Below, piece after piece: positions 1-8,717 of a stretch of 64,000 nucleotides of DNA. Source of the stretch: Candidatus Firestoneibacteriota bacterium (GTDB lineage: Bacteria > Oederibacteriota > Muellerivitia > Muellerivitales > Muellerivitaceae). The number at the start of each line of letters is the position of its first letter. Within the stretch, counting starts at the first letter, position 1. The notes beneath the pieces are model-generated. The model was not told the DNA's origin and did not search any database. It was given only the letters and a program-made list of their open reading frames with translations. The position numbers and the translations under genes are program-made. Location of the stretch: contig JABDGD010000008.1 of the NCBI GenBank assembly GCA_013286205.1, positions 734-64,733 on the forward strand. The letters are read 5' to 3'.

Positions 1-436
1 TGCCCTTTACCGTCTTAGCGACTTCACGATCCGCCCCTTGAAAGCCAAACCAACGGTGTAATTCGGTCACGGTATTGAAGAATAACCTCAGGTGAGTACC
101 CTGACCTAAAAGCTCACCCGTATATGGATTTATATAGAGCACTTCATCTCGACCGACGTTGACTAAAACTGAAGCATTGGAGTTTTTATCAACAGTTAAT
201 CCTGTCACTTGTTGATCTGGCACCAGGTCATGGACCTTCACATTGAGTTCATCCAAGCTTAAGGATTTAGCGTCAGGCGCTGGAACTGAAACCCTTTTCA
301 ACGAACGTTCAGCCAAAGAAATGATTTGCGGCTCGAAAGAAAGCAGGAAACCTGTAAAGGCCAAAAAGAAAATCCCCAAACCGGCGGTCAAACCCACACT
401 CAAATGAAACCAAAAAAAGAAGGGGCGTAATTTCAT
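1..436 (-). CDS. PepSY-associated membrane protein (3' end outside window)
   Basis: The minus-strand reading frame opens with ATG at 436 and runs off the left edge, so only about 145 N-terminal residues are visible. It begins with charged residues and one long hydrophobic segment (about residues 10-32). A periplasmic region follows that contains a PepSY-like stretch (NPYTGELLG) and ends near the motif LHRWFGF, typical of the PepSY_TM (PiuB-like) family. Family members are inner-membrane proteins often encoded beside siderophore receptors, where some act in reductive iron release. Its start lies 8 bp after the piuC stop, so it is probably the last visible gene of the Fur-controlled operon. The exact substrate is unknown. 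Confidence 0.85.
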   Translation of the reverse strand, partial: MKLRPFFFWFHLSVGLTAGLGIFFLAFTGFLLSFEPQIISLAERSLKRVSVPAPDAKSLSLDELNVKVHDLVPDQQVTGLTVDKNSNASVLVNVGRDEVLYINPYTGELLGQGTHLRLFFNTVTELHRWFGFQGADREVAKTVKG

Positions 437-444
437 GGGCGGTC

Positions 445-1125
445 TTAAACCTCAGCCCAGCGTTGTAAAAGGTTGTGATAAACCCCAATAAGCTGAACCG
501 CGGAGGGATGCTCGGGATAGTCTTTGTTTAACCGCTGAATAGCCAAATCGAGATCGAGCAGTACGGTTCGTTGCGAATCTTCCCGCACCATGCTTTGAAT
601 CCAAAAGAACGAGGCCAAGCGAGCCCCGCGCGTCACGGGCTTCACCTGATGCAAACTGCCCGAGGGATACAAAATCATATGGCCTGCCGGAAGTTTCACA
701 TTATGAACGCCAAAGGTATCCTCAATCATTAATTCCCCACCGTCATATTCATCCGGCGAGGCCAAAAACAAAGTCGCTGAAATATCCGTTCTCATGCGCT
801 GCGCCGTTCCCGGAATCTGGCGAATCGCGTTATCCACATGAGTGCCATAAGTTTCACCGCCCTGGTAGCGGTTAAAAAGGGGCGGCGAGACCTTTGACGG
901 AAGGGCCGCCGTGATGAAAAGCTGATTCTGGCCTAAAGCGGCCAGAATCATTTCTCCTATTTGTTTTCCAATCGGATGATTTTCAGGAACCTGTTGGTTA
1001 TTTTTAAACCGGGTGGCTTGGTGGCCAGCGGTCGCCTTTCCATCCACCCACTCCGCCTTTTCTAATAATTGGCGCGCCTGGGCGACTTGCTCCGGCTTTA
1101 AAACATCATCAACCTGAAAGATCAT
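445..1125 (-). CDS. piuC: PKHD-type Fe(II)/2-oxoglutarate hydroxylase PiuC/YbiX
   Basis: A 226-residue protein, the normal length for the PiuC/YbiX family. The Fe(II)-binding triad is visible as H96-x-D98 (in THVDNA) and H159, with R169 in the PVTRGAR motif placed to bind 2-oxoglutarate. Family members are cytosolic dioxygenases encoded next to TonB-dependent catecholate-siderophore receptors (ybiX beside fiu in E. coli); the substrate is not firmly established. The gene follows the receptor gene by 8 bp and precedes the PepSY gene, the same fiu-ybiX pairing. An AAGGG Shine-Dalgarno-like element lies just before the ATG. Regulation is likely from the Fur box about 4.6 kb upstream, unless a nearer promoter exists. 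Confidence 0.93.
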   Translation of the reverse strand: MIFQVDDVLKPEQVAQARQLLEKAEWVDGKATAGHQATRFKNNQQVPENHPIGKQIGEMILAALGQNQLFITAALPSKVSPPLFNRYQGGETYGTHVDNAIRQIPGTAQRMRTDISATLFLASPDEYDGGELMIEDTFGVHNVKLPAGHMILYPSGSLHQVKPVTRGARLASFFWIQSMVREDSQRTVLLDLDLAIQRLNKDYPEHPSAVQLIGVYHNLLQRWAEV

Positions 1126-1133
1126 AATTACCC

Positions 1134-3575
1134 TTAAAACTTAAAGTTAGTTGAGACCAAAACCGTACGGCCTGCGCCCGGCACAATATGGCCCGGGTGT
1201 ATCTGGTCGATATAATAAGCGTCGGTTAAGTTAATGCCGTTCGCCTGAATGCTGATTTGCTTGTCCAGGTTGTACTTCACCATACCGCTGAAAGTAATGT
1301 AACCCGGCGCGTCCTCAATCACACCATCCTGAGCGAACTTGCCTCCCTGACGGTCGGTTGCGGCGTCAAGACCGGCACCAATCTCGAACTTTTCCGAAAG
1401 GTCATAGGTCGTCCAAAAGTTAACCGTATCTTCCGGCGCGTTAGCCAAAGGTAGATTCGTGAAATTCTGAATACCGCCGTTCAGAAGATAGCTGGTGCTA
1501 AAAGTGGAGTAATTGACGTAGTAGCTCCTTAAGAAGGTATAACCCGCCATCACCTCCCATTGCTTGGTGATATAGCCCGATAAACCCAATTCAAAACCCT
1601 TGGCAATTTCCGTACCGGCATTCAAATCTGTTGTTGGATTATTAGGGTTTTCCACCAGCGCGTTATCCATTTCATCCCAGAATAAAGCACCAGTCACGGT
1701 GATTTGGTCATTCGCCAGGCTCCACTTGGTACCCAACTCAAAGCTGGTAGTTACCTGCGGCGGTTGAGGCGCCGTAGCCGACGACAGCGCTAAACTTTCA
1801 GCTGAAGGATCGGCCGAGGTACCCGAGACAAAATAGATGCTGGAGTCTTTTTGCGGTTTAAACACTAACCCCGCGCGCCAGTTGAGAAGCTGGTCATTAC
1901 GGCCAAACACCGAGGCCGGAGCCGAACCAATGGTCGCCGCGTTGTAATAAGAATCCACATTGTCGAAACGCAGCCCGCCAATTAATTCCCATTGATCATC
2001 CAGATCAATCGTATCCAAAACATAAACCGCTTCAGTGGTCACGCCCGCCGAAACGTTGGACTTAACTGCCGCTGTGGCGGCTGAAAAATTAAGATTCTCG
2101 TTAGGGGCCAACACTGCCTGGCCCGGCACACCGGTATATCCCGTTTGAATCGGATCTGAAGTATCAATTACTTCTTCAGCTCCTAACAAGAAGGTGTGTT
2201 TGATGCCGGCAGTCTTAAACTTGGTGGTCAAGTCTGTCTGATTATCAAAAGTCGTTTCCGTGCTGTAAACCGCCAGTTCATTCTGAGTCACAAACATTTG
2301 ATTGAGACTCAACGAACCCGCCTGATAAGCCGCGATCTGCGAAGTGGTCAGGTTCAGCTGTGGTTCCGTAATACGCACATCCCGATAGTAATTACCGAAA
2401 CGGGCTTTTTCGCTGATGGAAACATCATCATTGAAAGCGTGATCCAATTTGACGCTTCCCAAATCCACGCTGGTTCTTAAATAATCGTCAAGAAACCCGT
2501 AATAGTTCTGCCGCGGAACCGGCGCCGGGTTTTCCAAAAGCCAGGGAATACCGTAATCCGGAATCGAGTTTTCATCCTCGTGCAGATAAGAAATGGTAAG
2601 TTTTGTCGGTTTATCGACACCAAAAACCAAGGTCGGCGCGAAAGCGCCCAGGCTATTCTGAGTCACATTACGTTCAGCCACATTGCCCTGATCCGCCATG
2701 GCATCCAGGCGAAAACCCACATCCGAACCCAAAGTAGACAAAGGTTGATTGATACCTACCGTGGCGCGGCGGGTAAAGTCTGTACCAAAAGTCATGGAGC
2801 CTTCATAAGACGGGCTCAAAGTAGGCTGTTTACTCACTTGGTTCACTACCCCGCCAGTGGTTCCATCCCCGAACAAAAGACCCGAAGGACCCTTTAACAC
2901 TTCGACTTCCGAGAGGAAAAAGGGATCCCGGTAGTAGCTGCCGTAATCGCGCATGCCGTCCAAAAAGAAGTCGTGATTAATTGAGAATCCGCGAACCGAG
3001 ATCTTGTCACCCTGTTGGCTAAACTCGCCCGCCGCCAGGCTGATACCCGAAACATCGCGTAAAGCGTCGCGAAGAGTCGTAATCCCCTGGGATTGCATTT
3101 GATCTTGATCCACCACGGTGGCTGATTGAGGCGTTTCATTTAAAGGACCGGAATACTTGGTAGTCGACAAAGCCTTCTGTTTATCCGATGCGCCAATAAC
3201 GGTTAATTCCGGCATGGTAGTCGAAGGGCCTTTGTTATCAGAAACATCCGCGCTATCTGCCGCGGTCACGGCTGGTTTTTCAGAGGTTTGATCATCCGCC
3301 GCCCAAACTCCGGCTGGCACTGCGATTAAGCAGGTGGTCAAAACCGCACCTTGTAAAAACCGTCTAAGGCTCACCCAGGTATTACTGGTTTGTTTTAAAC
3401 CTTCGAGTACTTGCCGAACGGCTTCTTTTTGCTCGGCTTCGTTTTTAAACGAAACGGCAAAAATATCCACCGGCTTAATTTGAAACGAGCTGGGCCATTC
3501 ATTGACCGAACCTAAAACATGAAACGGATTTGAAAAATCTAACGACATCGAAGCTAAATCCCCATAAAAATTCAT
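1134..3575 (-). CDS. TonB-dependent siderophore receptor (Fiu/FhuA type)
   Basis: An outer-membrane ferric-siderophore receptor of about 813 residues. It has a plug domain (about residues 135-245, with [13 protein letters not shown] and the following [11 protein letters not shown]) and a C-terminal 22-strand barrel ending in the aromatic residue F (VSTNFKF). The layout resembles Fiu and other catecholate receptors, and the neighbouring piuC supports this. The chosen ATG is preceded by GGAG with 8 nt spacing; a GTG one codon earlier is possible. Oddly, about 70 residues precede the hydrophobic signal-like segment ([24 protein letters not shown] is split across about residues 72-94), so the signal peptide is unusually long or has an extra N-terminal region. 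Energy comes from the tonB-exbBD genes just upstream in the same operon. Confidence 0.92.
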   Translation of the reverse strand: MNFYGDLASMSLDFSNPFHVLGSVNEWPSSFQIKPVDIFAVSFKNEAEQKEAVRQVLEGLKQTSNTWVSLRRFLQGAVLTTCLIAVPAGVWAADDQTSEKPAVTAADSADVSDNKGPSTTMPELTVIGASDKQKALSTTKYSGPLNETPQSATVVDQDQMQSQGITTLRDALRDVSGISLAAGEFSQQGDKISVRGFSINHDFFLDGMRDYGSYYRDPFFLSEVEVLKGPSGLLFGDGTTGGVVNQVSKQPTLSPSYEGSMTFGTDFTRRATVGINQPLSTLGSDVGFRLDAMADQGNVAERNVTQNSLGAFAPTLVFGVDKPTKLTISYLHEDENSIPDYGIPWLLENPAPVPRQNYYGFLDDYLRTSVDLGSVKLDHAFNDDVSISEKARFGNYYRDVRITEPQLNLTTSQIAAYQAGSLSLNQMFVTQNELAVYSTETTFDNQTDLTTKFKTAGIKHTFLLGAEEVIDTSDPIQTGYTGVPGQAVLAPNENLNFSAATAAVKSNVSAGVTTEAVYVLDTIDLDDQWELIGGLRFDNVDSYYNAATIGSAPASVFGRNDQLLNWRAGLVFKPQKDSSIYFVSGTSADPSAESLALSSATAPQPPQVTTSFELGTKWSLANDQITVTGALFWDEMDNALVENPNNPTTDLNAGTEIAKGFELGLSGYITKQWEVMAGYTFLRSYYVNYSTFSTSYLLNGGIQNFTNLPLANAPEDTVNFWTTYDLSEKFEIGAGLDAATDRQGGKFAQDGVIEDAPGYITFSGMVKYNLDKQISIQANGINLTDAYYIDQIHPGHIVPGAGRTVLVSTNFKF

Positions 3576-3675
3576 CACTCATTCTCCATATTTAATCTTT
3601 ATTTTAGCTCGGTCGTTTTTACGCCCATCCCTGGCTATTCTCAAAGGGCACCGCATCAACTTACTCACTCCAACT

Positions 3676-3918
3676 TCAGTTATACGTAGGAACAAAATCT
3701 CCCCAGGCCCCGCCGATCAACTGGCTTAACTTTTGGGCCAAAGAGGACTTCGCGGCCGCAGGCTGGATGTCGCCCGCGAACATCTTGCTCATTTCAGCGA
3801 CTTCTGACGAGGACAGCAGGATGACTTTATCTTTCACTTTTAAAGCGCCCCGGCCGCAGGAACACTGGCTCAGATGACAGTTTCCAAAACTAACCTGATG
3901 CTTAATTTCATGACCCAT
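3676..3918 (-). CDS. Small Cys-motif protein in the TonB operon
   Basis: An 80-residue protein I do not recognise. A CxxxxCxC motif (C14, C19, C21 in GNCHLSQCSCGRG, with H15 between) could bind iron, an Fe-S cluster or zinc. The rest is mixed alpha/beta-like, with an Ala/Ser-rich patch and no signal peptide or membrane segment, so it is probably cytosolic. It lies between tonB (25 bp upstream) and the siderophore receptor (about 100 bp downstream) on the same strand, with a GAGGGG element before the ATG. Its place in the operon suggests a role in iron handling or sensing, which is inference only. Confidence 0.7.
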   Translation of the reverse strand: MGHEIKHQVSFGNCHLSQCSCGRGALKVKDKVILLSSSEVAEMSKMFAGDIQPAAAKSSLAQKLSQLIGGAWGDFVPTYN

Positions 3919-3942
3919 AAACCCCTCATTCCTAAACTTTGA

Positions 3943-4527
3943 TTACAAAATATCCTTCAACCGAAACCGAACCGGAATATTGACACTGCTGGTAATGGCG
4001 ATACCCGCCACATGAGCTGGTTTAAACTGCCAGTTTTTAACCGTTTCCAACGCCGCTTCATCTAAATCAGTAAAACCAGAGCTTTTCGTTAACGCGACCG
4101 AGACCACTTTGCCCTGCGTATCCACTTCGGTATGCAGTACCACGACACCCTCTTCTTTAAAACGGCGTGCCGCGGCCGGATAAGGCGGAGGTGGATTGCG
4201 TAAATAACCAGGCAGTTCCAGCGCACCGCTGGAGGCGGCTCCTCCGACACCTGTAGGCGTGACCGGAGTTGGTTTGGGCTTAGGTTTAGAGTGCTCAGCC
4301 GGGCTGTCTGAATCCGATTCGAGTTCGACTACCGATTCTTCTTCGGGTTGGATAATTTTAGGAATCCCGCCGCCCGCGACCGCGCCGGCCATGCCGTATT
4401 CCGCCTGACGGGCCAATACCAAACTGCTGGCGCCTAAAGCAACCACATGAATCACCACCGCGAAAACAGCGCAAATCTTCCAGCGGGTTTGTTGGCCTGT
4501 TTGATTTAGATATTCATTAAAACCCAT
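3943..4527 (-). CDS. tonB: Energy transducer TonB
   Basis: A 194-residue protein with one N-terminal membrane anchor (about residues 17-40), an acidic then Lys-Pro linker (KPKPKPTP) and a C-terminal TonB domain. That domain shows the family pattern YPAAARR, then GVVVLHTEV, then AALETVKNWQFKPA. It spans the periplasm and passes the proton-motive force harvested by ExbB-ExbD to the outer-membrane receptor. The linker is short for a TonB. The gene starts 2 bp after exbD, in the order exbB-exbD-tonB. Confidence 0.94.
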   Translation of the reverse strand: MGFNEYLNQTGQQTRWKICAVFAVVIHVVALGASSLVLARQAEYGMAGAVAGGGIPKIIQPEEESVVELESDSDSPAEHSKPKPKPTPVTPTGVGGAASSGALELPGYLRNPPPPYPAAARRFKEEGVVVLHTEVDTQGKVVSVALTKSSGFTDLDEAALETVKNWQFKPAHVAGIAITSSVNIPVRFRLKDIL

Positions 4528-4529
4528 GA

Positions 4530-4943
4530 CTATTGTTTGCCCTTGGTCGTGCGGATAGCCGTGTGTTTGATACCGGCGTTTCGAATATCGTCCAAAACCG
4601 AAATCACCAGACCGAAATCGGCTTTTTTGTCTCCGTGGATAAACACTTTAGCTTCCGCGTCCGAATCAGCCAGAGCCTTCAACTTCGCGGGCAAAGCTTC
4701 CAATGTAGTTTCTTCTTTGTTCCAGAAAAGTTTGCCGTCTTTGGTCACCGTAACGCCAATGGGCGCGTGGTCTGAGCTGGGTTTGGAAGAATGAGCCGAA
4801 GGCAGGCTCACCGGCACCGATTCATTCTTAATCATCGACAACGAGACCATAATAAAAGTCGCCAGCAAAAAGAACATGATATCGATGAGCGGAATAATTT
4901 CGATGCGCGCGCGTTTGCGGGTATGAGTAGAGACAATCCGCAT
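4530..4943 (-). CDS. exbD: Biopolymer transporter ExbD
   Basis: 137 residues: a short cytosolic N-terminus rich in Arg/Lys, one transmembrane helix (about 17-38) and a periplasmic domain. The helix carries the conserved proton-pathway Asp, D21 in PLIDIMFF. It forms the proton channel with ExbB and powers TonB. It is spaced 3 bp from exbB and 2 bp from tonB, which points to translational coupling. Confidence 0.94.
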   Translation of the reverse strand: MRIVSTHTRKRARIEIIPLIDIMFFLLATFIMVSLSMIKNESVPVSLPSAHSSKPSSDHAPIGVTVTKDGKLFWNKEETTLEALPAKLKALADSDAEAKVFIHGDKKADFGLVISVLDDIRNAGIKHTAIRTTKGKQ

Positions 4944-4946
4944 AAC

Positions 4947-5546
4947 TTAGCGCTCCCCTCTCAAGATCAGTTCCAGTTGAGTACCGGTGTCTTCCAGTTC
5001 CTGCCGGGCCTGTTCGACCTGCGCGTTTAAGAAGTTAAAAGGGAGTAAGGCAGTGACCGCGATCACCAGACCAAAAGCGGTGGCGATCAAAGCTTCCGCG
5101 ATACCACCCGTCAGCGCCGTCGGGGCCTCTAACTCTTGATTTCCCAAAAGACCGAAAGAATGAATGAGACCCGTCACCGTTCCCAGCAAGCCCAAGAGCG
5201 GGGCCAAAGTAATAACCGTATCCAGCACCGAAAGACCCCGGTTAAAACGGGTCAATTCACGGTTCGCGGCTTGAAGATAAGCGCTGGAGAAAGAAACGCT
5301 GCGGTGATCCAAAGCATAGTGCAGAACCCGAACCACGAAATCAGTGGATTTCGCACCCACCTCTTTGGCCTGGGTATCCTGCTTTTTTTCGAGAGCTGAA
5401 AGGAACTTCTCCACATCAGCGGCGTTGCGAAGACGGGACTCGCGCCAAATAAACCAGATTCTTTCAATCACGACCGTCAAAGTTACCATCGAAACAATCA
5501 ACAGGGGCCACATCACCGGCCCGCCTTTTAAGAACATTTGAATCAC
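4947..5546 (-). CDS. exbB: MotA/TolQ/ExbB proton channel family protein
   Basis: A 199-residue three-helix membrane protein of the TolQ/ExbB family. An N-terminal helix (about 10-30) is followed by a long cytosolic loop, then helices around 108-130 (LAPLLGLLGTVTGLIHSF) and 143-168 (GGIAEALIATAFGLVIAV), which are the signature segments. It partners with the adjacent ExbD to energise TonB. TolQ is an alternative, but the hemP and siderophore-receptor neighbours favour ExbB. The gene begins about 42 bp after hemP. Confidence 0.92.
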   Translation of the reverse strand: MIQMFLKGGPVMWPLLIVSMVTLTVVIERIWFIWRESRLRNAADVEKFLSALEKKQDTQAKEVGAKSTDFVVRVLHYALDHRSVSFSSAYLQAANRELTRFNRGLSVLDTVITLAPLLGLLGTVTGLIHSFGLLGNQELEAPTALTGGIAEALIATAFGLVIAVTALLPFNFLNAQVEQARQELEDTGTQLELILRGER

Positions 5547-5588
5547 GTCAAACTCCCTTAAGTTTTCTAGTCCCTGGCAAAAGCTGGG

Positions 5589-5762
5589 TTACTTGGTCAA
5601 AATCAATTTGTCGTTTTTGGTAATGCGAAGACGGTATTCTTCGTTGTTATGAACGATTAGAATTTCGGTTCGACCCTCAAAAAGTGATTCGGTGGTTAAA
5701 CGACGGTTTTTGGAGGAATTGCTGACTTCGCCCTGATTTCCAGATTCCAAAACCCGCACCAC
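5589..5762 (-). CDS. hemP: Hemin uptake protein HemP-like small protein
   Basis: A short frame of at most 57 codons. Its C-terminal half matches the HemP family pattern: RRLTTESLFEGR, then EILIVHNNEEYRLRITKN, ending KLILTK. HemP proteins are about 50-60 residues and are encoded at the head of Fur-regulated haem/TonB operons, where some act as activators of haem-receptor expression. The frame is closed by a stop just before the GTG at 5762. A TTG at 5750 has AGGTGG 8 nt upstream and may be the true start. The Fur box at 5769-5787 sits immediately upstream. Confidence 0.8.
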   Translation of the reverse strand: MVRVLESGNQGEVSNSSKNRRLTTESLFEGRTEILIVHNNEEYRLRITKNDKLILTK

Positions 5763-5768
5763 CTAATT

Positions 5769-5787
5769 GATAATGATTATCAATATC
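5769..5787. promoter_or_regulatory. Fur box
   Basis: The 19-bp sequence GATAATGATTATCAATATC matches the classical Fur consensus GATAATGATAATCATTATC at 17 of 19 positions. It lies directly upstream of hemP and the whole iron-uptake operon. Binding of Fe-loaded Fur here would repress all the genes read leftwards down to the PepSY protein. This also implies that a Fur protein is encoded elsewhere in the genome. Confidence 0.92.
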
Positions 5788-5898
5788 GATTATAGAGAAG
5801 AAGCGTTTACCGTCAAGAAAAAGATAAAGAGAGATGAAAGATGGTTATTTAAAAGAGAAAAGACCCGCCAAAATCAGCAAAAAGACCAACGGAGGCCT

Positions 5899-7353
5899 TT
5901 AGCGGCTTCGAGCGCAGCGGCAGCCATCGCTAGTATCTTGATGGTCTGGTTCATCCATACCGCGGTGGGCGGATTGTAAGTAATCCGCGTTAATATTCCA
6001 GGAGCCGCCACGCAGAACTCTGTATTCCCCGCTAACGGGACCGGCGGGATTTTGAGCCGGGCTTTCCCCGTAATAGCTCTGCCCATACCAGTCGCTCACC
6101 CACTGCCACACATCACCCACAATATCGTATAAGCCAAAAGCATTTGGCTGTTTCATGCCGACTGGTTGAGTCCTGTCACCCGCGTCATCTGCGTACCATG
6201 CGTAATCTTTTAGCTGACTCTCATCATCGCCGTAGAAATAAGCCGTATCGGTTCCCCCGCGAGCCGCTCTTTCCCACTCCGCCTCAGTCGGAAGACGTTT
6301 GTTGGCCCATTTGCAAAAGGAATCCGCGTCGCTCCACTTAATGTTAATAACAGGATTTTTGCCTCTACCCCATCCATTATCAGACACCGGCACTCTGCCA
6401 GTCGCCTCACAAAACTTATCGTATTGATCAAAAGTCGCCAAATATTTATCCATGTAAAAGGCGCCCACCCAAACTTTGTGTTGGGGGTGTTCGTCTCCAT
6501 TACCCTTGCCATCCGGTGATCCCATATTGAAATATCCCGCCGGAATTAAAACCATGGCTGACGAATCCGAATCTTTCCCCTTCTTTTCATCAGGCGTTTC
6601 TGAAGCTGCCGGTTTAGCCGCGTCCGGACTAGCCTCAGGCGAAGGCGTTTCCTTTACTACCTCACTAGGATTGGTTGGCGGCGGTTGTTGAGCTGATGGG
6701 GACGCCGAAGACTGCGAAGAAGAGAACGAGGGCAGTTGAATCACTTTCATACCCGGCGGAATTTGAAGAACAATAATATTTCCGCCTTGCGGTATAGGAA
6801 CCATTTGAACACCAGATGATGCCGGAATTTCCTGTACTACTTTCATTCCTCCGTTGGTGCCCTGTTGGACAAATTGAATCCCGGTACCGCCAGGCACTTC
6901 CTCAATGAATGCCAGTCCAGAGGAAGAAGGCGGTAACTGAGCCAGAGATTTCAAGTCAGAAGAAGGTGACGGGATTTGCGCGCCGAATTGAGGTTTGCCC
7001 GCGGGAGGAGGCGGCGATTGAACCAATTGCAGGCCAGACGCCGTCATCAAAACACCTGCGGGACTATTAGCGTTTTGTTTGTTCAACCCGCCCGCGCCGA
7101 CTTCCATCACATCCGATGATTTTCCAGAATTAGCGGTTATAGCCATTTCAGAAGATGAACGAAGCCCGCTCGACAGGCGGCTTTTCTTGTTGCAGACAAA
7201 AAATCCCGTCAAAAGTAAAACGAATAACAAAAACAGAAACACTACATATCGTTTTACACCGATTTTTCTTTTCGCCGCAAAGTCATAACTGCACCTGTAG
7301 CAGAAGTGCGAGTCGCGCCGGTTTTCAGTTTGGCATCGGGGGCAATAGATCAA
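5899..7353 (-). CDS. Zinc-ribbon, membrane-anchored FGE/sulfatase-modifying-factor domain protein
   Basis: 484 residues in three parts. The N-terminus is a zinc ribbon (C4-x2-C7 and C18-x2-C21), followed by a transmembrane helix (about 36-54). A long Ser/Pro/Gln/Gly-rich linker (about 60-265) contains imperfect repeats such as GIQFVQQ, GMKVVQEIP, GVQMVPIP and GMKVIQLP. The C-terminal domain (about 268-484) is FGE-sulfatase-like, with MVLIPAGYFNMGS, RLPTEAEWERAARGG, FGLYDIVGDVWQWVSDWY and RVLRGGSW. Such domains occur in formylglycine-generating enzymes and in many proteins without that activity. No sulfatase lies nearby. The predicted topology puts the ribbon in the cytosol and the FGE domain outside. 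The start is TTG with AAAGG 8 nt upstream. Confidence 0.88.
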   Translation of the reverse strand: MIYCPRCQTENRRDSHFCYRCSYDFAAKRKIGVKRYVVFLFLLFVLLLTGFFVCNKKSRLSSGLRSSSEMAITANSGKSSDVMEVGAGGLNKQNANSPAGVLMTASGLQLVQSPPPPAGKPQFGAQIPSPSSDLKSLAQLPPSSSGLAFIEEVPGGTGIQFVQQGTNGGMKVVQEIPASSGVQMVPIPQGGNIIVLQIPPGMKVIQLPSFSSSQSSASPSAQQPPPTNPSEVVKETPSPEASPDAAKPAASETPDEKKGKDSDSSAMVLIPAGYFNMGSPDGKGNGDEHPQHKVWVGAFYMDKYLATFDQYDKFCEATGRVPVSDNGWGRGKNPVINIKWSDADSFCKWANKRLPTEAEWERAARGGTDTAYFYGDDESQLKDYAWYADDAGDRTQPVGMKQPNAFGLYDIVGDVWQWVSDWYGQSYYGESPAQNPAGPVSGEYRVLRGGSWNINADYLQSAHRGMDEPDHQDTSDGCRCARSR

Positions 7354-7460
7354 GTCATAAACCTTTAAATCAGGTTAAACGGAACGGCTTCAAATTCGAT
7401 GGGTTGGATCACCTGAAGTCATCGAGAAATCATTACAAAAGCTAATAAATCCAGGGCACA

Positions 7461-7488
7461 ATTATAAAATCGTCCCACTGATTATCAA
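7461..7488 (-). promoter_or_regulatory. Sigma70-type promoter for the FGE-domain gene
   Basis: On the minus strand a TTGATA -35 box and a TATAAT -10 box are separated by 16 bp. They lie about 108 bp upstream of the TTG start of the zinc-ribbon/FGE gene. The match to the consensus is good. Confidence 0.65.
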
Positions 7489-7554
7489 CCTCTATCCCAT
7501 CAAACTCTAGGTTTTAGTTGATGAAAGCTTTTAATTTAATGAAGGGTAATCGCG

Positions 7555-8715
7555 CTAAACCGTGGCACTGGGAAACTCGGCCAAAACCTCAGTGCCCTGG
7601 CCTACCTGGCTTTCTAAACGAATATCGCCGCCGTGGGCCCTCATAATTTCCCGGCACAAACTTAAACCTAACCCGTAACCGCCCGTTTCTTTGGTACGGG
7701 ATTTATCCACGCGGTAAAAGGGTTCGAACACTTTTTCTTGATCTTCTGAGGGTATTCCCACTCCAAAATCATGAACTTTCAGCGTAATTTTGCCATTCAG
7801 GGTTTCCAAGCTCATCTCAACCGGTTTCTTTTGCCTGTCTGAGAATTTCAAGGCGTTTTCAACCAAGTTTTGGATAACTGTTTTAATGCGGGTCGAATCT
7901 ACTAAAACGTTTATCGATTCCAGCGGCTCCAATAGTTTCACGCCAGGTTTCCGCTTTTGATACTTCGCGGCTGTTTCGCGAATCAACAAAGTCAAATCGA
8001 CCGCTTCTAAGGAAAGCTTGCCGTTGCCGCTGCGAAGGCGTTCAGTTTCCAAAATTTCAGTTAACATCGTTTCCATTTCAGCCACATCTTGAAGCATAGA
8101 TTGCTTCAACTCATTTTCAGCGCTCATTTCCAAAGCCAATTTCAAACGGGTTAAAGGACTCCGAAGCTCATGGCTAACATCCAGAAGAAGCTGATCCTTA
8201 GAATGAACCATTTCTTTAACCCGCCGCACCATCAGATTAAAGCTTTCGGCCAAATAATAAATTTCACCATGGTGCCGACCCACTGGAAATTGAAAATCTA
8301 AATTGCCATTAGAAATCTCGTTTACACCCTTCATCAACAGTCGAAGAGGGCCAAACATACGGCGCAAAACAAAAAAGGCCACCAGCATCACCACAAACAC
8401 GCAGCCTAAATACTGGGGAGCTTTTCCCATGGTGAACGAGCCGTTTGAGAAGAGCTGAATGACAATAAAGACCGCGCAAATCCAGAACAACAGCATAAAA
8501 ATCTTCATAAAAAACCAATGACGGCGCGGCTGAAAAGTTCCTGACCGGGGCGGGCCCCAAGGTCTCACCCTACAATTGGCATCCCAATTCTTCTGCCAGT
8601 TAGCTTCCCACTTAGCCCGATAGCTTCTAATCCACTCTTCCCTTTCGAGCCGCATTTCCTCATGCATCTGTTGGTGCTCTTTGATTTTTTCTTTTATCTT
8701 CTTCATGGCGGACAT
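7555..8715 (-). CDS. Sensor histidine kinase (HAMP-HisKA-HATPase)
   Basis: 386 residues. A charged, Trp-rich cytosolic N-terminal region (1-66) comes before two transmembrane helices (about 69-89 and 101-119). The loop between them is only about 11 residues, so there is no periplasmic sensor domain. HAMP (about 120-172), HisKA with phosphoacceptor H182 in DVSHELRSP, and a HATPase domain (N box NLVENALKF, then DFGVGIP and GGYGLGLSL) follow. The gene begins 2 bp after the response regulator stop, so the two are coupled. The missing sensor domain suggests it senses within the membrane, from the cytosol, or through a partner such as the small protein at 9587-9895. That link is inference. Confidence 0.93.
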   Translation of the reverse strand: MSAMKKIKEKIKEHQQMHEEMRLEREEWIRSYRAKWEANWQKNWDANCRVRPWGPPRSGTFQPRRHWFFMKIFMLLFWICAVFIVIQLFSNGSFTMGKAPQYLGCVFVVMLVAFFVLRRMFGPLRLLMKGVNEISNGNLDFQFPVGRHHGEIYYLAESFNLMVRRVKEMVHSKDQLLLDVSHELRSPLTRLKLALEMSAENELKQSMLQDVAEMETMLTEILETERLRSGNGKLSLEAVDLTLLIRETAAKYQKRKPGVKLLEPLESINVLVDSTRIKTVIQNLVENALKFSDRQKKPVEMSLETLNGKITLKVHDFGVGIPSEDQEKVFEPFYRVDKSRTKETGGYGLGLSLCREIMRAHGGDIRLESQVGQGTEVLAEFPSATV

Positions 8716-8717
8716 AA

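Noticed and set aside
5767..5979. 70-residue plus-strand frame crossing the Fur box
   Set aside because: It begins inside the Fur box and runs into the 3' end of the FGE-domain gene on the other strand; the sequence is low-complexity antisense with no ribosome site.
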